Positions 38,013 through 45,648 of a stretch of DNA of 64,000 bases are shown here, piece by piece (within the stretch, counting starts at the first letter, position 1; the number at the start of each line of letters is the position of its first letter). The position numbers and the translations under genes were made by a program. Source of the DNA: Streptomyces sp. cg36 (GTDB lineage Bacteria; Actinomycetota; Actinomycetes; Streptomycetales; Streptomycetaceae); NCBI RefSeq assembly GCF_041080675.1, contig NZ_CP163520.1:5270001-5334000 (forward strand), written 5' to 3'. Below the pieces are notes generated by a model. That model saw only the letters and a list, made by a program, of their open reading frames with translations, was not told the DNA's origin and ran no database searches.

Positions 38013-38032
38013 CGTGTTTCTAATGAAACACG
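38013..38032. promoter_or_regulatory. Perfect palindrome between the rpmA terminator and obg
   Basis: CGTGTTTC-TAAT-GAAACACG is an 8-bp perfect inverted repeat with an AT spacer, 65 bp before obg. It lies past the terminator, in the obg promoter area, so an operator is more likely than a second terminator. No regulator is assigned. Confidence 0.45.
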
Positions 38033-38096
38033 GCATTACCCAGACATTCCGTAATCCCCCGGCCTCCGGTCGGGGGGATCCCCAGGAGGCAAGCCC

Positions 38097-39536
38097 ATGA
38101 CCACCTTCGTGGACCGCGTCGAGCTGCACGTCGCCGCGGGTAACGGAGGCCACGGCTGCGCCTCCGTGCACCGGGAGAAGTTCAAGCCGCTCGGCGGCCC
38201 CGACGGCGGCAACGGCGGCCGGGGCGGCGACGTCATCCTGGTCGTCGACCAGTCGGTGACCACGCTCCTCGACTACCACCACAGCCCGCACCGCAAGGCC
38301 ACCAACGGTGCGCCCGGCGCCGGTGACAACCGCTCCGGCAAGGACGGCCAGGACCTGGTCCTGCCCGTCCCGGACGGCACCGTCGTCCTCGACAAGGACG
38401 GCAACGTGCTCGCCGACCTCGTCGGCCAGGGCACCACCTTCGTCGCCGGCCAGGGCGGTCGCGGCGGCCTCGGCAACGCGGCGCTGGCCTCCGCCCGCCG
38501 CAAGGCCCCCGGCTTCGCGCTGCTCGGCGAGCCCGGCGAGGCCCGTGACGTGGTCATGGAGCTGAAGACCGTCGCCGACGTGGCCCTGGTGGGCTACCCC
38601 AGCGCCGGCAAGTCCTCGCTGATCTCGGTGCTCTCCGCCGCCAAGCCGAAGATCGCGGACTACCCGTTCACCACCCTGGTCCCCAACCTCGGCGTGGTCA
38701 CCGCGGGCTCCACCGTCTACACCATCGCCGACGTCCCCGGCCTCATCCCCGGCGCCAGCCAGGGCAAGGGCCTGGGCCTGGAGTTCCTGCGCCACGTCGA
38801 GCGCTGCTCGGTGCTGGTGCACGTGCTGGACACCGCGACGCTGGAGTCCGAGCGCGACCCGGTCTCCGACCTCGACGTCATCGAGGACGAGCTGAAGCAG
38901 TACGGCGGCCTGGAGGACCGGCCCCGCGTCGTCGTCCTCAACAAGATCGACATCCCGGACGGCCAGGACCTCGCCGACATGATCCGCGGCGACCTGGAGG
39001 AGCGCGGCTACCGCGTCTTCGAGGTCTCCGCCGTCGCCCGCACCGGGCTGAAGGAGCTCTCCTTCGCGCTCGCCGGGATCGTCGCCGAGGCGCGCGCCGC
39101 CAAGCCCGTCGAGGAGGCCACCCGGATCGTGATCCGCCCCAAGGCGGTCGACGACGCGGGCTTCACCGTCACCTACGACGAGGCCGGCGAGGTCTACCGG
39201 GTGCGCGGCGAGAAGCCGGAGCGCTGGATCCGCCAGACCGACTTCAACAACGACGAGGCCGTCGGCTACCTCGCCGACCGCCTCAACCGCCTCGGCGTCG
39301 AGGACCAGCTGATGAAGGCGGGCGCCCGCGCGGGCGACGCCGTCGCCATCGGCCCCGAGGAGAACGCGGTCGTCTTCGACTGGGAGCCCACGATGATGGC
39401 GGGCGCGGAGATGCTCGGCCGCCGCGGCGAGGACCACCGTCTCGAAGCCCCGCGCCCGGCCGCCCAGCGCCGCCGCGACCGCGAGGCGGAGCGGGACGAG
39501 GCCCAGCAGGAGTTCGACGAGTTCAAGCCGTTCTGA
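38097..39536 (+). CDS. obg: GTPase Obg/CgtA
   Basis: The 479-residue protein has the glycine-rich Obg fold (about 1-158, with [13 protein letters not shown] and [10 protein letters not shown]). The G domain has the P-loop GYPSAGKSS near 166-174, a switch [21 protein letters not shown] as G3, and NKIDIPD near 281. A C-terminal OCT domain (about 340-425) and an acidic/basic tail follow. Obg acts in 50S assembly and ppGpp responses. In S. coelicolor it was linked to the onset of aerial mycelium. ATG 38097 has AGGAGG at 38084-38089. It forms the classic L21-L27-Obg group. Confidence 0.97.
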   Translation: MTTFVDRVELHVAAGNGGHGCASVHREKFKPLGGPDGGNGGRGGDVILVVDQSVTTLLDYHHSPHRKATNGAPGAGDNRSGKDGQDLVLPVPDGTVVLDKDGNVLADLVGQGTTFVAGQGGRGGLGNAALASARRKAPGFALLGEPGEARDVVMELKTVADVALVGYPSAGKSSLISVLSAAKPKIADYPFTTLVPNLGVVTAGSTVYTIADVPGLIPGASQGKGLGLEFLRHVERCSVLVHVLDTATLESERDPVSDLDVIEDELKQYGGLEDRPRVVVLNKIDIPDGQDLADMIRGDLEERGYRVFEVSAVARTGLKELSFALAGIVAEARAAKPVEEATRIVIRPKAVDDAGFTVTYDEAGEVYRVRGEKPERWIRQTDFNNDEAVGYLADRLNRLGVEDQLMKAGARAGDAVAIGPEENAVVFDWEPTMMAGAEMLGRRGEDHRLEAPRPAAQRRRDREAERDEAQQEFDEFKPF

Positions 39537-39548
39537 CGGGCTGAGCCT

Positions 39549-39649
39549 TCGTCCGCGGGCCGTCCGCGGCTCGTCGCGCGGTTCCCCGCGCCCCTGAATG
39601 CCCAGGGGCGCGGGGAACCGCGCGCTCGGCCCCCACCGGCCCGCAGCCG
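39549..39649. repeat. Inverted pair of dispersed elements after obg, 21-bp perfect stem
   Basis: A forward copy (39549-39595) faces a reverse copy (39603-39649). Bases 39576-39596 pair perfectly with 39603-39623 around a 6-nt loop. It probably terminates obg transcription. The reverse copy is the only one that does not lie behind a gene on its own strand. Confidence 0.85.
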
Positions 39650-39756
39650 ATTCCGCACCCGGGAAAACCCGGCATCGGGGGCCGCGGGCCGCAGCGGCAT
39701 ACTGGACACGTTCAGCAAACGTACGATGTCCACCGAACGTCAAGGAGTAGCCCCCC

Positions 39757-41490
39757 GTGCGTAATCCCGAGGCACCGAGACTGCTGGGGGTCTACCGGCG
39801 GGCCGTGCCCGAGAGCGTCCGCAAGGCGATCGTGGCGCAGGTCGACGCCGACATGCGCCGCCGCGTCAAGATGCGCATCGCCGGCGGCGCCGCCGTCGCC
39901 GAGAAGATGCGCGCCGCCCGCGTCACCAAGCGCTACCAGACCCTCGCCTCCGGCGCCGACCGCGCGGTCGTGCACGTCGGCAAGGACCCCAAGGTCGCCC
40001 TGGTCCAGCCCGGAGTCACCCCGCTGACGGCCCGCCGCGCCAACCTCGACGCCGTGCTGCGGGCCCTGCACGCGGCCGGTCTCGACCACTTCTGCGTCCG
40101 GGGCCGCTCGGAGACCGCCGCCGCCGTCGCCGTCCGCGAGGACGACCGCACGGCCGTGCTGAAGGTCCTCGAAGCGCTCTGCGGCGACCAGCCCGGCTAC
40201 GTCACCCACGTCAAGGGCAACAACCCGGTCCCCGAGACCTCCCTGCCCGGCTACGAGGACGCCACCTGGCGCCGGTTCAAGACCGCCGGGACCGTCCGCG
40301 TCACCTGGTACCGCACGGACGACACCCACCGCCTCGTCCTCGGCAACCGCTACGGCTGCGACATCGAGTTCTGGCACGAGGAGGAGGGCCGGCTGGTGCC
40401 GCCGCGGGTCGGCAAGCTCACCGAGGACCTCGCCCTCCAGGGCCCCACCACCCGGATCTCCGAGGCGTACTTCACCCACCTCGCCCCGCGCGAGGCCCCC
40501 GACGCCGCCCAGGTGCCCACCCGCGCCGAGTTCGCCATCCACCCCACCGACGAGATCACCTTCCCGATCGACGTCGTCTACACCTGGGTGAACGGCGCGG
40601 ACCCGGCCTGGCTGCGCCGCCGCGCCCGGTTCGCGGGCGAGACCTACCACGCCGAGGCCGCCAACGCCGCGCGCTATCTGAGCCGCGACGAGCTGCGCTA
40701 CTCGCTGCGCTCGCTGCACATGTACGCGCCGTGGGTGCGCAACATCTACCTCGTCACCGACGACCAGACCCCGGAGTGGCTGGACACCACGCAGCCCGGC
40801 ATCAAGGTCGTCAGCCACAAGGAGATCTTCCGCGACCCGGGTCTGCTGCCCACCTTCAACTCGCACGCCATCGAGAGCCAGCTCCACCACATCGAGGGCC
40901 TTGCCGAGCACTTCCTGTACTTCAACGACGACGTGATGCTCGGCAACGAGGTCACCCCGCAGGACTTCTTCCTCTCCAGCGGCCTCACCAAGTTCTTCCC
41001 GTCGCCCGCCCTCGTACCGCTGGGCGCGCGCACCCCCGAGGACCCGCCGGTGGCCGCCGCGGGCAAGAACAACCGGCGGCTGATCGAGGAGCGGTACGGG
41101 GCGGTGGTCGTGCAGAAGATGAAGCACATGCCGCACCCGCTGCGGCGCAGCCTGCTCACCGAGATCGAGACGGAGTTCGAGCCGGAGTACCGCTACACCG
41201 AGGCGAGCCGGTTCCGCTCGGAGGACGACATCTCCATCTCGTCGTCGCTGCACCACTACTACGCGTACCACACGCAGCGCGCGGTGCCCTCCGAACTCCC
41301 GTACACCTACCTCGACTTGACGCATCCCTGGACCGAGACGCGGCTCGGGCGCCTGCTCGCCAACCGGGACAAGACGGTGTTCTGCGTCAACGACACGGTC
41401 TCCACCGAGCAGGACGTGCACGAGCAGAAGGATCTGATCACGCCGTTCCTGGACGCGTACTTCCCGGTGCGGAGCCCGTACGAGAAGTGA
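39757..41490 (+). CDS. Stealth-family sugar-phosphate transferase
   Basis: The 577-residue protein has the conserved Stealth blocks: IDVVYTWVNGADPAW near 271-285 (CR1), RDELRYSLRSLHMYAPWVR and IYLVTDDQTPEWLDTT, then FNSHAIESQLHHIEGLAEHF with LYFNDDV (CR2). MPHPLRRSLLTEIETEFE and a late Tyr-rich block follow (CR3-CR4). Stealth proteins move hexose-1-phosphate onto glycans to make phosphodiester-linked capsules or wall polymers. The 270-residue N-terminal part is less conserved. GTG 39757 has AAGGAG at 39742-39747. No signal peptide is visible, so it acts in the cytosol. It is convergent with the related fusion protein at 41628. Confidence 0.9.
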   Translation: MRNPEAPRLLGVYRRAVPESVRKAIVAQVDADMRRRVKMRIAGGAAVAEKMRAARVTKRYQTLASGADRAVVHVGKDPKVALVQPGVTPLTARRANLDAVLRALHAAGLDHFCVRGRSETAAAVAVREDDRTAVLKVLEALCGDQPGYVTHVKGNNPVPETSLPGYEDATWRRFKTAGTVRVTWYRTDDTHRLVLGNRYGCDIEFWHEEEGRLVPPRVGKLTEDLALQGPTTRISEAYFTHLAPREAPDAAQVPTRAEFAIHPTDEITFPIDVVYTWVNGADPAWLRRRARFAGETYHAEAANAARYLSRDELRYSLRSLHMYAPWVRNIYLVTDDQTPEWLDTTQPGIKVVSHKEIFRDPGLLPTFNSHAIESQLHHIEGLAEHFLYFNDDVMLGNEVTPQDFFLSSGLTKFFPSPALVPLGARTPEDPPVAAAGKNNRRLIEERYGAVVVQKMKHMPHPLRRSLLTEIETEFEPEYRYTEASRFRSEDDISISSSLHHYYAYHTQRAVPSELPYTYLDLTHPWTETRLGRLLANRDKTVFCVNDTVSTEQDVHEQKDLITPFLDAYFPVRSPYEK

Positions 41491-41511
41491 CGCCCACCGG
41501 GGCAGGGGGAT

Positions 41512-41556
41512 CTGCCCTCGCGTGGCCGCTTCGCGCGCGGTTCCCCGCACCCCCGG
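41512..41556 (+). repeat. Forward copy of the dispersed element after the Stealth gene
   Basis: A diverged copy (CGCGCGCGGTTCCCCGCACC core) begins about 22 bp after the stop, in the gene's own orientation, just before the terminator. Confidence 0.7.
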
Positions 41557-41559
41557 AAG

Positions 41560-41603
41560 AAAGGGGCCCGCCCCCGGCCCGAAGGCCGGGGGCGGGCCCC
41601 TTT
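41560..41603. terminator. Bidirectional terminator between the two Stealth genes
   Basis: A 20-bp perfect stem (41560-41579 with 41584-41603) has a CGAA loop and flanking AAA/TTT, so it works on both strands. Confidence 0.92.
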
Positions 41604-41627
41604 CCGGTGTCCGACGCGTCAGGCGCG

Positions 41628-44450
41628 TCAGTCGCGCTCGAAGCGGGACTTCACCGGGAAGTAGGCGCTCAGGAACGCCCGCAGCACGCGGTCCTGCTCC
41701 TCCACCGACACCTCCGCGTCGGCGGACTCGCCGATGCAGAACACGTCGTGGGCGCGCTCGGCGAGCAGCCGGGTCAGCACCGTGTGGTGCTCGTAGTTGC
41801 CCACGTTGATGTAGCTGCACGAGATCGCGCTGGGCACCGAGCTGCCGATCAGGTAGCCGTAGTGGTGGTGCAGCGACGAGGTGATCGACAGGTCCGAGTT
41901 GGCGCGGAACGGGTTGGCCGCGGTACGGCCCACCTCGTCCGGGAACTTGTCGGCGATCTCGGTCAGCACACTGCGGCGCAGCGGGTGCGGCGCGTGCAGG
42001 AAGCTGGTCGTCGCGGTCCGCCCGAACGCCTCCTCCAGGAGCGCCCGGTTGTTCTTCGCCGCGGCGAAGTAGCCCTCGTCGTCGTCGGACGGCTCGGTCG
42101 GCGGGACGGCCGTGGGGGAGCGGAAGAACTTGGCGACGCCGTTGCTCAGGAAGAACGACGACGGGTTGAGCGGGCGGCCGATGAACACGTCGTCGTTGAG
42201 GTAGAGGAAGTGCTCGGCCAGACCGTCGATCCGGTACAGCTGGCTCTCGATGGCGTGCGAGTTGAACGTCGGCAGCCAGGCCGCGTCCTTGAAGATCTCG
42301 CGGTGGGAGACCACCTTGATGCCGGACTGCGTGGTGTCCAGCCACTCCGGGGTCTGGTCGTCGGTGACCAGGTAGATGGTCCGCACCCAGGGCGCGAACA
42401 TCTCCAGGGAGCGCAGCGAGTAGCGCAGCTCGTCGCGGTTGCGGAAGCGCACGTCACCGCTGTCGGCGTCGTTGGTCGGCATGTTCCGGCTGCGGCGCAC
42501 CGCGTCGCGGCGGCCCTGCCACGCCGGGTCGGTGTCGTCGACCCAGGTGTAGACGACGTCGATGGGGTAGTCGACGTCCCACATCAGCTGCTTGGTGAAC
42601 TGCGCCAGCGTCGGGTAGTCCCGGTCGGCGACCCGCAGCTTCGCGGTGGCCTCCAGGTTCGGCAGGCGGCGGCCGAGCAGGGTGGTCAGCCGGGGCGTCT
42701 CGCGCCAGCCGTCCTCCTCCGACTCCGCCCAGAACTCCACGCTGCACCCGTAGGCCGGGCCGTAGCGCAGGGTGCGGCTCTCCGAGGTGATCGGCTTGAA
42801 GACGCGCAGCCCCGCGACCTCGCCGACCTCGCCGAGGCGCTCGGCGAGCACCGCGCCGGGGGCGGCGCCGCGCGGCGTCACCAGCTCGGCGTAGACGGGC
42901 TTGCCGTGCAGACCGCTCGCCATCGCCTCCATCACCCGGCGGCGCATCTCCACGGGGACGGCCACCCGGTGGGCGACGCCCGCGTCGTGGCGCAGCAGGA
43001 TGTAGGGGATCCCCGCGTCCTCCAGGACCTTGGCGGTGATCTCCAGGTTCAGCTGGGCCATGCGCGGACCGGTGACGTCGTCGCGCTGCTCGGCGAGGCG
43101 GCCCGCCGAACGGATCAGGGTACCCGTGCGGTCCTGGGCCTGCAGCAGCACCTCGCGGGCCTTCTGCTCGTCCGCCGAGTTCGACAGGGCCGAGACGGGG
43201 GCGGCGACGCTGAAGCTTCGGGTGCCGCCGGCCGCGATGCGCAGGGCGGTGCGGTCGGCGCGCTGGGCCAGGCGCTCGGGGGAGTCGCGGCGGGCCACCA
43301 GCTTGGTGAAGAGCTGCTCCCAGCGGGCGGTGATGTCCTCGCCGCCGAACCGCTCGTACACGCCCTTGCGGGCGGCCTTGCCGAACGCGTGGCGGGTGTC
43401 GTCCTCGGCCATCAGGCGGGACATCGCCACGGACAGCGAGTCGATGTCGCCCGGCGGCACCAGCAGACCGTCCACGTCGTGGCGGATGATCTCGGCGGGC
43501 CCGGTGACGATGTCGTACGCGATGACGGGCACGCCGGCCGCGAACATCTCCAGGAGCACCAGCGGGAACGCCTCGTTGCGCGAGGGCAGCAGACAGACGC
43601 TGGCCTTGGCCCACTCCTGCTCCATCTGCGAGGAGCGGCCCACCAGTTCGATCCGCGAGTGCATGCCCAGGCCCTCGACGAGGCGGCGCAGGCGCACCTC
43701 CTGCGGGCCGTCGCCGAAGATCCGCAGCTGCCAGTCGGGGAAGTCCGAGGAGATCCGGTGGAAGGCGTGGATGGCGTGGTCCAGCTGCTTCTCCGGGGTC
43801 ATCCGGGCAGCCAGGACGATCGTCTTGGACTCCAGGTCGGCGCGCGGACGGTAGCCGTCCGGCACCGCGTTGGGGATCGCGGCGAGCTCGGGCGCGGCCT
43901 CGCGCAGCGAGTCGGAGAACCAGTCGTTGGTGCGCTCGGTCAGCGACACCAGCGCGTCGATGCGCGGGCCGTAGACCAGCAGCGGCTCACCGGAGACGCC
44001 GCGCAGCTGGGAGGCGCGGTGCTCCTGGTGCACGGTGACCACGCTCGCCGGGGCGAGCTCGGCCGCCGCCGCCATCAGCGCCGGGGTGGTGGTGATCAGC
44101 ACGTCGGAGTCGAGGGAGCCCAGCGTGGCGGTCATCTCGATGTCGGAGAGCCGGTCGAACGTCGACTCCCAGGACGGCTTGATCAGTTCGCTCGGCAGTG
44201 ACTCCAGCGTCCGGCAGGTGCTCTCGTCGAGGGAGCTGGGGCGCACCGGACGTCCGTACGATCCGGTCCTGTCCACCAGATAGCGCCGCTTGACCTGCTG
44301 GGCCGCCGCGAAGAACGGCTCCGGGCGGGTCTTGAAGACGCTCAGCACCTCGACGTCGTGGCGGGGAGCCAGATGGATCGCCTGGGTGTAGGCGGCCATC
44401 TCGGTGCCGCCCATCTCGTCGCCCCAGGTGAGCAGAAACGTGATCTTCAT
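41628..44450 (-). CDS. GT4 glycosyltransferase fused to a Stealth phosphotransferase
   Basis: The protein has 940 residues. Residues about 1-400 are a GT-B glycosyltransferase of family 4: start MKITFLLTWGDEMGGTEMAA, donor site RMTPEKQLDHAI and FGDGPQEVRLRRL, and the E-x7-E motif in SRNEAFPLVLLEMFAAGVPV. A linker follows (about 405-620). The Stealth region (about 625-940) repeats the blocks of the 39757 protein (IDVVYTWVDDTDPAW, DELRYSLRSLEMFAPWVR, FNSHAIESQLYRIDGLAEHF). One polypeptide may thus add a sugar and a sugar phosphate in making a poly(glycosyl-phosphate) polymer. The ATG overlaps the stop of the gene before it (ATGA), and AGAGGAAG is the ribosome site. Confidence 0.9.
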   Translation of the reverse strand: MKITFLLTWGDEMGGTEMAAYTQAIHLAPRHDVEVLSVFKTRPEPFFAAAQQVKRRYLVDRTGSYGRPVRPSSLDESTCRTLESLPSELIKPSWESTFDRLSDIEMTATLGSLDSDVLITTTPALMAAAAELAPASVVTVHQEHRASQLRGVSGEPLLVYGPRIDALVSLTERTNDWFSDSLREAAPELAAIPNAVPDGYRPRADLESKTIVLAARMTPEKQLDHAIHAFHRISSDFPDWQLRIFGDGPQEVRLRRLVEGLGMHSRIELVGRSSQMEQEWAKASVCLLPSRNEAFPLVLLEMFAAGVPVIAYDIVTGPAEIIRHDVDGLLVPPGDIDSLSVAMSRLMAEDDTRHAFGKAARKGVYERFGGEDITARWEQLFTKLVARRDSPERLAQRADRTALRIAAGGTRSFSVAAPVSALSNSADEQKAREVLLQAQDRTGTLIRSAGRLAEQRDDVTGPRMAQLNLEITAKVLEDAGIPYILLRHDAGVAHRVAVPVEMRRRVMEAMASGLHGKPVYAELVTPRGAAPGAVLAERLGEVGEVAGLRVFKPITSESRTLRYGPAYGCSVEFWAESEEDGWRETPRLTTLLGRRLPNLEATAKLRVADRDYPTLAQFTKQLMWDVDYPIDVVYTWVDDTDPAWQGRRDAVRRSRNMPTNDADSGDVRFRNRDELRYSLRSLEMFAPWVRTIYLVTDDQTPEWLDTTQSGIKVVSHREIFKDAAWLPTFNSHAIESQLYRIDGLAEHFLYLNDDVFIGRPLNPSSFFLSNGVAKFFRSPTAVPPTEPSDDDEGYFAAAKNNRALLEEAFGRTATTSFLHAPHPLRRSVLTEIADKFPDEVGRTAANPFRANSDLSITSSLHHHYGYLIGSSVPSAISCSYINVGNYEHHTVLTRLLAERAHDVFCIGESADAEVSVEEQDRVLRAFLSAYFPVKSRFERD

Positions 44451-45448
44451 GCAACTTCCTCTGCGCCACGGGGGGCGGTTCCGAATCCGGTACAGGACAC
44501 GGCGAACACGCCGGCCGGGGTGACATAGGCGTGCACCCGCGCCAGCGCGCCGTTGTCGAGAGCGACGATACGGAACGGTGTCCGGTAGACCTGCTTGGGG
44601 TGACGCACATCGGTCAGCTTCCGGGCGATCTTGATCCGGGTTCCGCCGGACTTCAGATGCATGTCCCAGGTGCGGGTGGTGCGGCCGACCGCCATCTGCG
44701 CCAGCGGTACGTCGAAGGTGAAGCGGTCGCCGTCCCACTCGGGGGTCACCGCGACCGCCTTGTTGCTGCGCCGCAGCACCGCCTCCGCCACGTACTCGCT
44801 CACCGGCGCCTTGTGCGCGATCAGCCGGCCGTGCACCACGATCCGGTCCCAGCGCAGCTCGAACGAGGTCAGCTCCGCCTGGTGGCGCGGGCCGCGCACG
44901 CTCAGCATGGAGCGGCCGTCGACCGAGCGGACCGGGCGGAAGACGGCGCCGCTGGACGGCGAGGGGGAAGTGGCCAGCGTCGGGCCGTCGGAGGTGTCCG
45001 CCGGGGCCGCCGCGATCTTCGTACGGAACTCGCGGCCGTCGCTGCCGGTGACCACGACCTCCATGCGCCAGGTGCCGCTGGAGAGCACCGGACCGCGGGT
45101 GCCGGTCTCCGACGGATCGTCATGGCGCAGCGGCGCGGTCGCCGTCAGAAGGAGAGATCCGTCACTCTGCGGCTCCTGCTCCAGCTCCACCTTGACCACC
45201 GCGCGCCCGCGCGAGAACTCCAGGTGGGCCGCGCTGACCGCCTCGGGGCGGCGCGGGAAGGTCACCGCGAAGTTGAGGGTGCGCCCGCCGGAGACCGAGA
45301 AGTGCACGGGGTGCAGCAGCGGACGCGGCTTGACTCCGTCGATGGCCGGTACGGTATGCATCTGCTCGACGCGACGGCGCATTCGTACTGCCGCACGGCG
45401 TGCCCGCTTGGCGGCGCCCACCGCATAGGGCAGCAGTGAGTCACTCAC
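44447..45448 (-). CDS. Unknown 333-aa protein coupled to the GT4-Stealth fusion
   Basis: I do not recognise the family. After a basic N-terminal helix (AAKRARRAAVRMRRRVEQM), the rest alternates charged and beta-prone stretches, such as RTLNFAVTFPRRPEAVS, TWRMEVVVTGSDGREF and SFELRWDRIVVHGRLIAH. This suggests two beta-sandwich domains of the type found beside Stealth and teichoic-acid glycosyltransferases. There is no signal peptide or membrane helix. GTG 45448 has GAGAGCTAGG upstream. The last codons overlap the start of the 940-aa fusion, so the two are made together and the protein is probably an accessory of the same polymer pathway. Confidence 0.7.
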   Translation of the reverse strand: MSDSLLPYAVGAAKRARRAAVRMRRRVEQMHTVPAIDGVKPRPLLHPVHFSVSGGRTLNFAVTFPRRPEAVSAAHLEFSRGRAVVKVELEQEPQSDGSLLLTATAPLRHDDPSETGTRGPVLSSGTWRMEVVVTGSDGREFRTKIAAAPADTSDGPTLATSPSPSSGAVFRPVRSVDGRSMLSVRGPRHQAELTSFELRWDRIVVHGRLIAHKAPVSEYVAEAVLRRSNKAVAVTPEWDGDRFTFDVPLAQMAVGRTTRTWDMHLKSGGTRIKIARKLTDVRHPKQVYRTPFRIVALDNGALARVHAYVTPAGVFAVSCTGFGTAPRGAEEVA

Positions 45449-45648
45449 GGTGAACCTAGCTCTCGTCTGGGCTAATGGTCAGCGTTGCATGCTGCCAATA
45501 ATGCGTAAGATCGGCAAGTTGCTTCGTAATTCTATCGATGCATCACGATTGCTTCATCGAGTGGAACCCAAACGAAGTTTCCTCCCTCTCCTCGGGTGGC
45601 GGTCTGCTTGATCGCGGATGAACGTGAAGCGGGGAGTGGGAGAAGGAC
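45449..45648. promoter_or_regulatory. AT-rich divergent promoter region of the surface-polymer genes
   Basis: This 200-bp region is markedly less GC-rich than its surroundings. It has AATAATGCG near 45498 and two related blocks, TTGCTTCGTAA (about 45519) and TTGCTTCATCG (about 45552), flanking the palindrome ATCGATGCAT region. It separates the minus-strand polymer genes from the PIG-L gene and probably holds promoters for both. No specific regulator can be named. Confidence 0.5.
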
